64,000 nucleotides of DNA from Diadema setosum. Taxonomy: Eukaryota; Echinodermata; Echinoidea; Diadematoida; Diadematidae. This document shows, piece after piece, positions 1 to 9,777 of the stretch (the first letter of the stretch is position 1; each line of letters opens with the position of its first letter). The DNA lies in NCBI RefSeq assembly GCF_964275005.1, contig NC_092693.1:21658335-21722334 (forward strand). The letters run 5' to 3'. The notes under the pieces are model-generated. The model worked only from the letters and a program-made list of their open reading frames with translations. It was not told the DNA's origin and did not search any database. A program made the position numbers and the translations under genes.

Positions 1-150
1 ACATGGCATTATCGTGATTATCTGTTACCTCTCCATTCATTACCGTCTACTTTGTCATTGCCGGTGAACGCTATCACACACCTCCATACACTATTATGGA
101 CTTACACGTACAGTAGTACACAGTGAAGACACACAATGCATGATACACCA

Positions 151-330
151 CTAGCCATTCAAGCTGTCCCTCAATGTTTATTTTTCCCACTTTTTTGATT
201 GAAAATTTTCTTAAAATTCAACCAAAAGTGTGCATAAAGATTGTTAGATTTCAAATTTGAAAAAGAATACTCTCTCATGTGGTGGTGGTGGTGGTGGTGG
301 TGGTGGTGGGGGGGGGGGATGCACCCTCCC
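151..330. repeat. Diverged dispersed repeat, copy 1 of 3 near the left edge
   Basis: The order GCCATTCA, CAATGTTTATTT, AAAGTGTGCATAAAGATTGT and a GGTGG/GGGGATGCACC end recurs at 400-560 and 1225-1400. It ends in a (GGT)n-(G)n tract. Confidence 0.5.
281..318. repeat. (GGT)n followed by a G run
   Basis: Nine GGT units run into about ten G. It is a G-quadruplex-capable stretch. Confidence 0.9.
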
Positions 331-399
331 TTGTTCCACTTCCAAAAACTTGGTTCACAGTAAAAGACATACATGCTGAAGTACCATGATCGATTAGCC

Positions 400-560
400 A
401 TTTACATTGTCCTGAATGTTTATGGGTTTTTTTTTTCTCACTTTTTGAATGAGAATTTGCTTAGTAGGTCCCCTAAAGTGTGAACCAGATTGTTGGAAGC
501 TCAAGTCATAAGAATGTAAATTAAGCTTCCTGGTGTGGGAGGTGGTATCCCCATCTAACG
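400..560. repeat. Diverged dispersed repeat, copy 2 of 3
   Basis: GCCATTTACATTGTCCTGAA, then AAAGTGTGAACCAGATTGTT, then GGGAGGTGGTATCCCC parallel the copies at 151 and 1225. Confidence 0.5.
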
Positions 561-574
561 CTATCTGGCTGTCT

Positions 575-690
575 CAATTCAATTCAATCCAATTCAATTC
601 AATTCAATTCAATTCAATTCAATTCAATTCAATTCAATTCAATTCAATTCAATTCAAATCAATTCAATTCAATTCAATTTAATTCATTTA
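575..690. repeat. (AATTC)n microsatellite
   Basis: About 20 pentanucleotide copies with a few substitutions; a shorter (AATCC)n tract at 904-923 is a near relative. Confidence 0.95.
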
Positions 691-1224
691 TTTTCATTTT
701 CATTTTATTTTCATTCTCATTTTTCTTCCAGCAAAACATAACACAATACATCAGAAATCATATCATAAGTAAATACATTATGACATGCGAAACGAGAGAT
801 ATACATACATACATACCGGCAAAATACTAAGTAATGTTTAGAGGGGAAACAGAGAACTGAGAGGTCCACTAAAAAAACAATGCTTGTATATTGTGAACCA
901 CTAAATCCAATCCAATCCAATCCATTCGTGGTCCTGATCTTCGAGACGGGATATAAATGACCAATATTAAACATTATCTTTCTAGAGAGTGGGTTCATTG
1001 TACTTAGTAGGGCCTAAATTTTAGAGTTGTGTCCCATTATTTTGCTTGTACAGGCCGGGAGGGACTATATTATTTTTTGTTTTGTTTCCCTTCTGAATTG
1101 TTTCCCAAAGCTTAGTTTTGAAAGTTTTTATCTGCCATATGTTGCTAATCATCCCCTTTCTGTCCATCCCCAGACTTATTACATGGTGAAAACGCAGATC
1201 TATGCATAAATGAGGTGGCAGATA

Positions 1225-1400
1225 CAACATAGTCATTCACATTGTCCTTGAATATTGATTTTTCTTACTTTGGGATTGACAAATTTCCAAATATAAAAAA
1301 AAAAGATGCACAAGATTGCTGAATTATAAAAATACCAAAGCTCCCCCGTGCGGGAGGGGATACGCCCACCACACCTGCCCCCCCCCCCCTCCTCCCCGTT
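1225..1400. repeat. Diverged dispersed repeat, copy 3 of 3
   Basis: CATTCACATTGTCCTTGAAT, GATGCACAAGATTGCTGAAT and CGGGAGGGGATACGCCC parallel the other two copies in the same order and orientation. Confidence 0.45.
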
Positions 1401-1569
1401 CAGTCGCTGCACCCACTCGCTAGCGTGATACTCCCAAACATTGAACACATTGTCTCTCTAAAAGAATATTGCTTGTACATGTAGGTACATGTATTCCTGG
1501 GTAAGGCCATGATTACCGGTATAGGTCTCTAATGGCTAATAAAGAGATCTGTGGCTAGATTATAAAGAG

Positions 1570-1574
<5 letters not shown>

Positions 1575-1631
<57 letters not shown>

Positions 1632-1774
1632 TGTTTGTTTGTGTGTGTTTGTTGTTGTTGTTGTTTTGTTTGTCTGTGTGTGTTTGTTGTTGTTGTTGTT
1701 GTTGTTTTGTTTGTTTGTGTGTGTTTGTTGTTGTTGTCGTTGGTTTTTTTTTTTTTTTTTTGGTTTTTTTTTTC
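1575..1774. repeat. Compound (TTG)n / TTTGTGTGTG array followed by poly-T
   Basis: A (TTG)n run is followed by three repeats of a larger pattern in which TTTTGTTTGTTTGTGTGTGT alternates with (TTG)4-6, then T-runs at 1745-1774. It lies about 270 bp upstream of the MATCAP start. Confidence 0.9.
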
Positions 1775-1775
1775 T

Positions 1776-2044
1776 TGTTACCATTAAATCTGCTACGTCA
1801 CCTGTACCTCGGGCTACACAGTATGTCGCCCTCACAAGGTTGAAAGTAGGAAGTGTGTGACTGTCCTCAACCACTATGTTTTAGTTCGGTGTCCTCAACA
1901 GCGCATCAGCAGCCAGCAGCTCCATCGGCATCCCGCCCCAACACGTATTTTGTTTATTGGCGTTGCTATGATTTGCGATTACAAGTGAGGAACAATGGTG
2001 AGATAAAATAGTTTCGCTCATAGTGAAAATCTAACTCCAAGGTC
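1776..2044 (+). promoter_or_regulatory. 5' flank / presumed promoter and 5' UTR of MATCAP
   Basis: This is the unique sequence between a poly-T/(TTG)n tract and the MATCAP start codon. It is more GC-balanced than the surroundings. No TATA box was recognised. Assignment as promoter plus 5' UTR is positional only; a transcription start cannot be placed from sequence. Confidence 0.3.
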
Positions 2045-2719
2045 ATGATTGCTGTCGAACCCATAAGGAGTGAGATTGGTTCTGTAAAAACTCACCAACT
2101 CAGTCGGAGAGGGAAACTATCTAGAAACAAAGTACACCGAACGAGACCAAGGAGTATTACCCGCAAAAATTCCAACTTGAGCCTTCAGCAACTTAGACCA
2201 GTCCCACCCACCACTTCTCGTGCTGGGACTGCCAAAGCCGGGCGACGAACCAGCGGAACTGACGTTACGGGTTCAAGTCAACATCATGCCGCTGCGACTC
2301 CCATTCAAGGGCCATCAAGATCATTGCCTCTCACTCAAGGAAAGTCGAAGACTGGACAATCGAATAAGAATATTAAGCTACCTCGTTTGAAATCCAATGG
2401 ATCAACTGTTGACAGCCAAGTCAAAATCAGTAAATATTTGCACGAAGCGTCAACTGAAACTACTAGATCTAGACGAAGGACTGAGAAAGGACGACAAAGT
2501 GAGCGTGTAGATTCGGCTGAAGAGGTCGACAAACCAAAGCCAAAGAAGTCGAAATCTGTGTACATATTAGAAGCAATTAAGCCAAATAATGTACTATTGG
2601 AGAAAGAAAAATTCATGCGATTTCGCGGGCGCTACAACCCACAGTTTGAGTACGATCATCCAGCATCCGAAAAGGTGATGAAGAGTTACAGCTTGGCGTC
2701 CCATAAACTTGCCCCTCAG
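2045..2719 (+). CDS. MATCAP: MATCAP exon 1 (N-terminal basic region and start of the catalytic domain)
   Basis: This exon encodes residues 1-225 and ends in phase 0 at CAG|GTATGT. The first part is rich in Arg, Lys, Ser and Thr. The last 60 residues (KSVYILEAIKPNNVLLEKEK onward, then YNPQFEYDHP) match the family's conserved entry to the peptidase domain. A (TTC)n tract begins eight bases after the exon end, inside the intron; reading through it would append a poly-Phe tail that is not part of the protein. Confidence 0.92.
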
Positions 2720-5285
2720 GTATGTATCTTCTTCTTCTTCTTCTTCTTCTTCTTCTTCTTCTTCTTCTTCTTCCATTAAAGTACATCCCTCTTAATAGAG
2801 TATAGTCGTACTGAGTGCAGATGCAGTGAGGTGCGCGGTCACGAGAACACGTGTAGTGCAGAATACAGTGTGAACACACACAAATTAAAAAAAGGAGGGC
2901 AAAATAAAAGTGCAAGTAAAAACCAAATATCTTGCTGTTTTAACGGAGGTCGACAAATTTATTAATTTATCAATTTAACAGTCAGTGGCACTTCTCATTG
3001 GGATGAAATTAATGTAACACTGAGGTACAGCCTGTACTACTGGCAAATTTGATACTCTGGCTAAATTGTGATATTGTCCCCTCTTGTGTGCGATTGTGAG
3101 TGCATCTTCAGTCACTATGTGCAAAGTCTATGGCGGTGGATAGCAGCCACCGGCTATGACAAAATGAATGGCAGTGAATGGAGTGGTGGACTATTTCAGG
3201 ATAATGCCCTATATAAGTGTTAGTTTTATACTTGAGTGTTTTGTTTTGTTTTGTTTTGTTTGTTTGTTTGTTTGTTTTTTTTTGATAGGCAAAGCTTCAA
3301 ACAAGCCAATTCCTTTAAACCTCCTTTAACCCGTTGAGGACGAGTCCCCAGTATACTCTGGCAGGTGTCTGTATGGGAAATGCGTGTTGTAGCAAAGTCA
3401 GTCCGCCCTCAATGGGTTAATTAATTTGTCAGAGAGCTACTTATTATTGTTATAAAATACACAGTCACAAAACTGCCATAGATACACATGACTACCAACC
3501 TGTGAGTTTTGTATGATGTTGATTGTTAATGACATTTTCTCTTCTTGTCCCTTTCAACTGAACAAACAGGCTTTAAAGATCATGGAGGTTGCACTGGATA
3601 GATATGGCAGCTATGAGGCCTTTGAGGAAGCCATTGCAGGCAAGCGCCTTACACACACCGAGTTCTGCTGGCTCTTCAAGGACTTTGTGTCGGCCGAGGG
3701 GCTGGAGAACCAGGTCCACTTGAACCTGACGCCGGATCTTCTATCCCGAGCAGTGATGACTCGGCTGCGGTCACGCCCTACCATGAATGTCAACAGTAAA
3801 GTACTACGAGAGGGCTGGGCCAGGGGCCTGCTGCAGCATGAGATTGGTAAGAATGGCAACTGGGTTACCACAGCCCAGTTTCTTAACTGTTTGCTAAATA
3901 CTGTAAGTGGGATTATCTCTTCACTTTATGTTGTTTCAAACTCTCAACCCACTTACATGTATGAGTAAGCATCATACTGTTATAATCTGGAGTGATTGTC
4001 TTTTCTTTCTTTTTTTAAATTGTTATTCTGGAGAAGGAATATGACTGACTGTTGACGGTTTATAATTTGTAAATCTCAATTTTCTGAGTGCATTCTGTCC
4101 AGAGTCAGTTGTGAGCCATTTGATGAATTAAGATTGTTGATCAGCAAACAGATAATAATGTCTGTTACTGATCATCCTAGCCTCCTTTTTTCTTGTTGAC
4201 AGGACCACCTGTGTGTACAAGCCTAAGTAGAATACCATTTATCAATTATATCCAGACAGTGCAAACTCCTCTTCATCCTAAAATCGCTATCCAACCACTT
4301 CTTTGCAATGTGTATCATCTCAGGTACGCACTATATACGCAGCGCCAACAACCGCTACCAACCGTGGCACAACAACCGTGGTCGCAAGCGGCACGCCCTG
4401 CTGCCCATGAACCCGACGGAGGAAGGGCTGGCCAGTCTCCACAGCGTCTTGGGCCGGGATGACCCATGCCTGTGGCGGTCCGCCATGCTGTACTACACTG
4501 TCTACCAGGCCTCACTCCTGTCCTTCGCAGACCTCTTTGAGCACCTTGGCCGCTTCATCAAGAACCCGGAGGTTCGCTGGGACTATTGCATGCGTGCCAA
4601 GCGTGGCCAGGGGGACACCTCCAAGCCAGGTCAGTCAGATTCTGCCCACAAGTTTTTACAGGGATGGTATTGAAGCAAATTTCTTTGCAGATTAAGTCAT
4701 GTATCCTAAGAGGAAAAGTTTGCCTCTATAAGTTGTTAATGATTTTTCAGAAAAACAATTGAAAAAAATGTGACACAATTAAACAAGTTTTGATTTGAGC
4801 ATCTTGGGACAAACTTTATGAGCAATTTCTGACGTAAAAAAACAAAAAAACAATATGGTTTTGTTTTATTGTATTTTGTTTGCAGTATGAAAAGTATTTT
4901 ATTTAAAAGAATCATGATCTTTATTGTTTTATACTTCTCAGTGATCACTTTGAATTAAATTCTCTCCCCTCTTTTTGACTCCTCGACTATGTATGTAGGT
5001 TGCTTCAACAAGGACCAGGTCTACCTCAACGGGGCCTTGCAGGTCCTGCGGTTTCGCCATGAGATCGACTTCCACGCCCTGGTCAAGATGGGCCGAGTGG
5101 CCTTCCAGGACGTGGAGCGGCTGCGGCGGGAGGCGATGATGGCCGATGGCGTGGTTGCCATCCCCTCCTTCATGGCCGACCTTGAGTCCTACCTCCAGCA
5201 GCTGAACGAGATCCGACTCAAGAACCGGATTACAGACAAGGAGCTCGCTGAAGCCTTTCCGACCATGGAAAGCTGTGAACGATGA
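2045..5285 (+). CDS. MATCAP: Microtubule-associated tyrosine carboxypeptidase (MATCAP / KIAA0895-like), complete, 4 exons
   Basis: Joined exons 2045-2719, 3570-3846, 4324-4629 and 4999-5285 give 514 residues, close to vertebrate KIAA0895L/KIAA0895 (about 470-520). Family members are zinc metallopeptidases that remove the C-terminal tyrosine of alpha-tubulin on microtubules. Residues 1 to about 165 are basic, Ser/Thr/Arg/Lys-rich and probably disordered, as in the family, where such tails contact microtubules. The catalytic region starts near YNPQFEYDHPAS (about residue 200). The HExxxH motif HEIGTH lies at residues 315-320 and the conserved NPTEEGLASLHSVL at 347-360, whose Glu350/351 supplies the likely third zinc ligand. 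Downstream family blocks VRWDYCMRAKRGQ and CFNKDQVYLNG are present. All junctions are GT/AG and all phases agree. Start: first ATG of a frame with no upstream splice signal. The name rests on recalled family sequence. Which of the two vertebrate paralogues is closer was not resolved. Confidence 0.94.
2728..2773. repeat. (TTC)15 microsatellite at the start of MATCAP intron 1
   Basis: A perfect TTC tract starting eight bases after the exon 1 boundary. On the transcript it is a UUC-rich stretch next to the 5' splice site. Confidence 0.95.
3326..3420. mobile_element. Short MITE with TTAACCC ends in MATCAP intron 1
   Basis: TTAACCCGTTGAGGACGAGT at the left and CCGCCCTCAATGGGTTAA at the right form an inverted pair over 95 bp. 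A second, more decayed copy is at 37315-37400 (TTAACCCGCTGGAGACTAGT). TTAA at both tips could be the target duplication. Confidence 0.65.
3570..3846 (+). CDS. MATCAP: MATCAP exon 2 (first half of catalytic domain, ends inside the zinc motif)
   Basis: The acceptor is AACAAACAG at 3561-3569 and the donor is ATTG|GTAAGA at 3846/3847. It encodes residues 226-317 plus one base of Gly318. It contains the ALKIMEVALDRYGSYEAFEE helix, the RPTMNVN segment and GLLQHEI, the first part of the HExxxH metal site. The open frame continues past the donor to 3968, but that extension is intronic because only splicing here restores HEIGTH. Confidence 0.94.
4324..4629 (+). CDS. MATCAP: MATCAP exon 3 (completes zinc motif, carries third ligand)
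   Basis: The acceptor is CATCTCAG ending at 4323 and the donor is CCAG|GTCAGT at 4629/4630. It starts with two bases completing Gly318, then THYIRSANNRYQPWH, so the second zinc histidine (His320) is the second full codon of the exon. NPTEEGLASLHSVL (residues 347-360) and VRWDYCMRAKRGQ are strongly family-like. GC content is clearly higher than in the flanking introns. Confidence 0.95.
4999..5285 (+). CDS. MATCAP: MATCAP exon 4 (C-terminal) with stop TGA
   Basis: The acceptor is ATGTATGTAG ending at 4998. It completes a Gly codon and continues CFNKDQVYLNGALQVLRFRH, matching the vertebrate segment CFSKDQVYLDG. The helical C-terminus (VERLRREAMMADG, YLQQLNEIRLKNRIT) ends in MESCER followed by TGA at 5283-5285. 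Confidence 0.94.
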
Positions 5286-6573
5286 TGGCAACGATCTCTC
5301 CACCTGCAGATGTGATTTCTATCAGCACTTTATGGGCAGAAAACCGTAACGATTTCTGTAATTTTCATGCTTATGCCAAGCCGTGCGCCATTTTGCATCA
5401 TGAGTCAATCCAGTCCCATTCAGCATTGGGAAATAAATTTTTGCTAATGATCTTGGATGTTTGGGAGCTATCAAGATTTGTCACACATGCCAAGACTTAT
5501 TTTGCATGTTTCTTTCTTCATATAGTTGTGTAGACTTTTACACCCAAAGAAAAATAGTGCAAATGTGAAAGTCAGCTTGTTGAGGGAGATCTAGAATGCT
5601 GTCTTAATTTTGCTCATCGCACAGTGTCTTCAAAGTAAAGGATGCGTGGCAAACTCCATTGATATTTTGTATATTGTTCTCCTTTCTCTGTCAAAACAAA
5701 CTCGGCAGGACCTCATTCTGTTGTTTTACTAGCCACTATTAACCGGGAACTAGAGATCATCAGTGTGCGGATCCAGACAGCTATGGCTGACATGTTTATT
5801 AACGGCAGTTTTAGTTTGCCCTAACATGCATTTCTATCAACGTCATTCCAAAACTATGTATGGTGGGTTTTTGTTTTTTTTAGTGGTTTGAGTGGCTAGA
5901 GCAAGAAATGACGTGAAAGCTCAGCCAGAAGTGAGTTGAAGATGAATTTTGAGTCTCTCGCACCTTTGTTCAACTTCCTCCCAAGACATACTTTGTTACT
6001 GTATAATTCTTGCCAAACTTTTCTATTCATATTTGCTTGTAGCTTTGTCATTGCTGATTTGAGATATTAGACCATTGTTGTCTTCCAGAGTTGTTGGCCT
6101 TTAAAGGGCAGATCTTGACATCCCTTCCTTTCTTGCCAATTACGTTATTATACTATCCACAAAGGGTCATATTGAATTTACAGCTGCGATTTGCTGTTAG
6201 TTCATTTTTCATTGTGATATTTGTTTTAGAATGATGTTTTTTTTTCTCAATTTTATTTCAATGCCATGATATTATTTTAGTTATATTATGAATGAAGAAA
6301 GCAAGTTTAACAATATTTGATTTTTTATTTTTCTGATTGTTGACAAAACTAAATTCTTGCTGCTGGCACTACAAAAAAAGTGTACATGGAAATCAGGAGC
6401 CTTTTCTCTCTCTAATCACAAAATAATGACAAAGTTTGATTTATGAGTGATAGGTGGTATTATGATATCACAGAACTGTAAATAATTATTATTTTTTTTT
6501 TTCTATTGTCATAGCTTGTGCAGAAATCAAATTTAATCATGACAGCTTGGAAAAGAAATGTTTAGTCTGTTAT

Positions 6574-6723
6574 GGGGCCCGTTTCATAAAACTTGTCATC
6601 AGTGACAAATTGTCATAGATGTGACAAGCTACTGAAATCCTTGCATCTGATTGGCTGAGAGCAAATTTGTCAGAGAAATGTAGCAGTTGTCACTGATGAC
6701 AAGTTTTATGAAATGGGCCCCGG
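6574..6723. mobile_element. Palindromic MITE, GGGCCCGTTTCATAAAA family
   Basis: About 150 bp; GGGCCCGTTTCATAAAACTT at the left is matched by AAGTTTTATGAAATGGGCCC at the right with few mismatches. The interior arms (TGTCATCAGTGACAA) also pair. It is in the MATCAP 3' interval. Confidence 0.85.
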
Positions 6724-7745
6724 GAATCCTAAGGCTGTAGTATGTACCTCTTATAGTATATCTACAGTGTAGTAGACCGATGTTCAAAATCAATTTCATG
6801 CAAGGCATGGACATTACACGTATAAAAGAAATGGTGATTTTGACTGATGAATAGAAGGAGAAATACTTTCTTGATCGCGATATTAAAGAAATATGTACAT
6901 AAAATATAACAAAATATATATTGATTTTAAAGCTTTTAGGTGCTGCAAAGTCTGTTTGATGCAGAGTGCTGTGACCATTTATTGTACCATAGAGAAGCAG
7001 TTGCCCAGATATATCAATCATCGAAACTAAATTACTTTAGGAAAGTATATTATAATTTGTCTATGTGGGTAGATTTGTTACACATATCATTTTGTATCAA
7101 GTATATATGTGTGTTGTTGTTGTTGTTTTTTTTTCAATACCATTTCATCTCAAACTAGTTAAGATGCTTACAAGATAATTCTTCCATTAATTGAGATTTG
7201 TGTACACCTATTTGCCTGAAATACAAACACTGAAAATTCTATAAAAATTCTATTTCAAGTAACTTTTCCATGTATGATAGTGGGAGGAATGTAATTCTCT
7301 TTTTGTGTGATGTTAAACATTACTGTTGCAGTGATTTGGGGAAATATGACAGAAAATATTTTGCATATTAGTATTTTGCTGCAGGGTTGAGAAATGTCTT
7401 CGTATATGAAGCTGTATGAAAAGAAATCATGTGACTGCACTTTGCCAATCAGTGTTGCCGTGGATTGAATTGACCCTTGTAGTATCACCCCATCTAAAAA
7501 TCATGATCCCAAACATGCCAAGTGTCTAGCTCATGTGTGCTCTTGTTGCTTGGTAAAGGTGTTTGCGAGCACATCTTTTGCAGTCAGTATTTTTACAGAC
7601 CAAGCACCCCGAAAGATGCCAAACTGAAAGAATCGATGAAGGCATGAATGGTACCTGTACAAAGTGTTCTCAGTGTGATGTCAGGCCCATAACTGCACTG
7701 GTAGGGGGGTTCAGGGGGTTCCGTGGAATGGAGCCCCGCACCACT

Positions 7746-7813
7746 CCCCCCCCCCCCCCCCCCAAATCTGTTTGCCAGCAGCAAATCAGGGCGGGGGGGG
7801 GGGGGGGGGGGGG
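7746..7813. repeat. C18 run and G21 run 29 bases apart
   Basis: C at 7746-7763 and G at 7793-7813 could pair as a hairpin or form quadruplex/i-motif structures. Part of a G-rich mobile fragment. Confidence 0.85.
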
Positions 7814-7883
7814 CGCTCTGGGCCCACGTTAGCCGATTTTAGTGGCACCAGAAAATTGTGTGCTGAAGCGTTTTTTGTTTTTT

Positions 7884-8025
7884 TGTTTTTTTGCCAGCTG
7901 ATGAAACCCAGAAGTGGCACAAGAAATGAAAAAAAAATTACACAGGGGAGCCTGTTTGTTTTTGTTTTTGTTTTTGTTTTTCACTTGTCAGCTAATTAAA
8001 CCCAGAAGTGGCACTAGAGATATTT
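7884..8025. repeat. Duplicated segment with GT-rich tract and AGAAGTGGCAC word
   Basis: GCCAGCTGATGAAACCCAGA at 7893 and GTCAGCTAATTAAACCCAGA at 7987 start two copies about 94 bp apart, each preceded by a poly-T/GTTTTT run. A remnant TTTTAGTGGCACCAGAAA lies at about 7836. Confidence 0.6.
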
Positions 8026-9092
8026 TTTACGCCTCCCCCATACGTAAAATAATGGAACTAAACATGAACTTAACTTAAAAGGTCCACTTTTTCTAATTCT
8101 GAACCCTCCCATAAACATCCTAGTTATGAACCTAGTTGTACATGTTGCGATATTGGGCTTTGCCAGATGTAATCGCCAAAGACAAAAATGAGCCAAGTCA
8201 ACACCGAGACTCAAGGCAAAGGGTTGTAAGGTCTATACCTGACTTAATTTGCCTTCATCACACAGATTTGTCTTTCTTTTTGAGCTTGACAACTACCAGG
8301 TATGATGTCCTAGCTTCTGGCAAATCTTGGCTGCTACCTACATGTATAGATAATGTGTATGTCAAGACTATTTTATTTGTATTTTCTGCTCTGTGCCATG
8401 AATTGATTATAGTGCCGAGCATTGTTTTGTGTCACATGCAGATATTTTCTTCACATTGAGGTGCTCCAATATTACAATTATAATCTACGTAACTATATGA
8501 CGATAGTGCCTTTATCTACACGGCTTCCTTTGTCCATGATGTGTTGAGGTGTTGGTGTGTCAGTGCAAGTCATAAGGAAAGTGGCCATTAACGTACAGTA
8601 TTCTGTAACCTTCAAGCAACACATAGTATTCTCTAAATTGTTAACAACCATCTCTCATCCATACATGATCATACGTACGTAGCACCAAAAATTTTGGGTT
8701 TGTGTGTGTGTGTGTGTTGAGTTTTGTGGAACAGGCCATATAAGAACAATTTCAAGACAGATTATCCTCACATTTTGTGTATCACCTTTATTGATTTCTT
8801 TAAAATCTTCCCGGTGGCAGGTTTCTGTGAAAAATAAGAGTAAGTTTGGACTTTTAAAAAAAAGTTAAATTCGTCCAGTGTATGAGTTGGATCATGATAT
8901 TTTATTGTGATGTTTTTCTTTTGATATGCCATTGGTTCCTGACCCTGTATTATGAGAGTCTGAACTGTGAAATTTAAATCTTAGCTGTACATGTGCTGAG
9001 CAAATCACACACAATCACCACTTGGTTAGGTTTGCCCACACGGCATGCTTCTTTACCCTTCACATACACACACACACATGCATTCATATGTT

Positions 9093-9098
<6 letters not shown>

Positions 9099-9172
<74 letters not shown>

Positions 9173-9213
9173 TAGACATACATACATACATACAAACATA
9201 CATACATCCAATG
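9099..9213. repeat. (TA)n-(CA)n-(CATA)n compound microsatellite
   Basis: About 28 TA, then about 9 CA, then several CATA units. AT-rich palindromic DNA, prone to length change. Confidence 0.95.
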
Positions 9214-9683
9214 TTTTTAAGTGAAAACTTTGCAATGATGTTAATCGATGATATGGCAACAGATACCGGTACTGTGGAGGAAACATGATACAACCTGTGC
9301 ACCAAGTCCATACCTTCACCATGAAAGTAGGTCTTCAAGAAAATGCAACTCTTTCAAACTTTACTCGGCATATCAGTTTTATTCCATGCATAAAACCTTG
9401 GTGTGCATGTGGAGACAAAGCTCGGTGAGATCATTCATTCAAGCAGTACCAAAAAAAAAAAAAAAGATAAATAAATAAAAGGTAAAAAAAAAATGCTTGT
9501 ACTTATCTCACAAGATTGTTGCCAATTTAGAGATCATACAAGACCGAGGGAAACAAAATAATGAGCTTGCATAAGTTTTGCTGCATGCAGCAATATACAA
9601 TAAACTTCTTTTACTCTCATGTGCTATACATCTCTTCATTTAATAAATATATTTGATTTTTCCTATATTGATTGTTCCTACAG

Positions 9684-9777
9684 AGTGTGAACAAAGACAC
9701 CCGAAAATCTCAAACACAGATGTATTTAACATCCTGCTGTGAGGAGAGCCTTGTCCCATGCGATCCACAAGGGACAG
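9684..9777 (+). other. Isolated exon-like segment between the two convergent genes
   Basis: A 94-base segment is bounded by a strong acceptor (pyrimidine-rich, ending TTCCTACAG at 9683) and a strong donor (CAG|GTGAGT at 9777/9778). One frame is open throughout (SVNKDTRKSQTQMYLTSCCE, then ESLVPCDPQG), but the peptide was not recognised. It could be an alternative 3' exon of MATCAP, a noncoding RNA exon, or a chance pair of splice-like sites. Confidence 0.3.

Larger units (their letters stand above)
5286..9683 (+). other. MATCAP 3' UTR and downstream convergent interval
   Basis: No convincing coding frame was seen. An AATAAA hexamer lies at 5432-5437, about 150 bases past the stop, and is the nearest candidate polyadenylation signal; several more follow. 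The stretch also holds a palindromic MITE at 6574-6723, C and G homopolymers near 7750-7813, a duplicated segment at 7884-8025 and a TA/CA/CATA microsatellite at 9099-9213. The real transcript end is not determinable here. Confidence 0.45.

Noticed and set aside
1560-1874. Gln/Asn/Thr-rich or Leu/Val/Cys-rich frames
   Set aside because: They are translations of the (TTG)n microsatellite on either strand.
2720-2779. Poly-Phe C-terminal tail of a single-exon MATCAP frame
   Set aside because: It is the translated (TTC)n microsatellite beyond a good donor; joining to exon 2 restores the conserved enzyme.
3847-3968. Extension of MATCAP exon 2 past its donor
   Set aside because: The residues after HEIG have no family similarity, whereas splicing creates HEIGTH.
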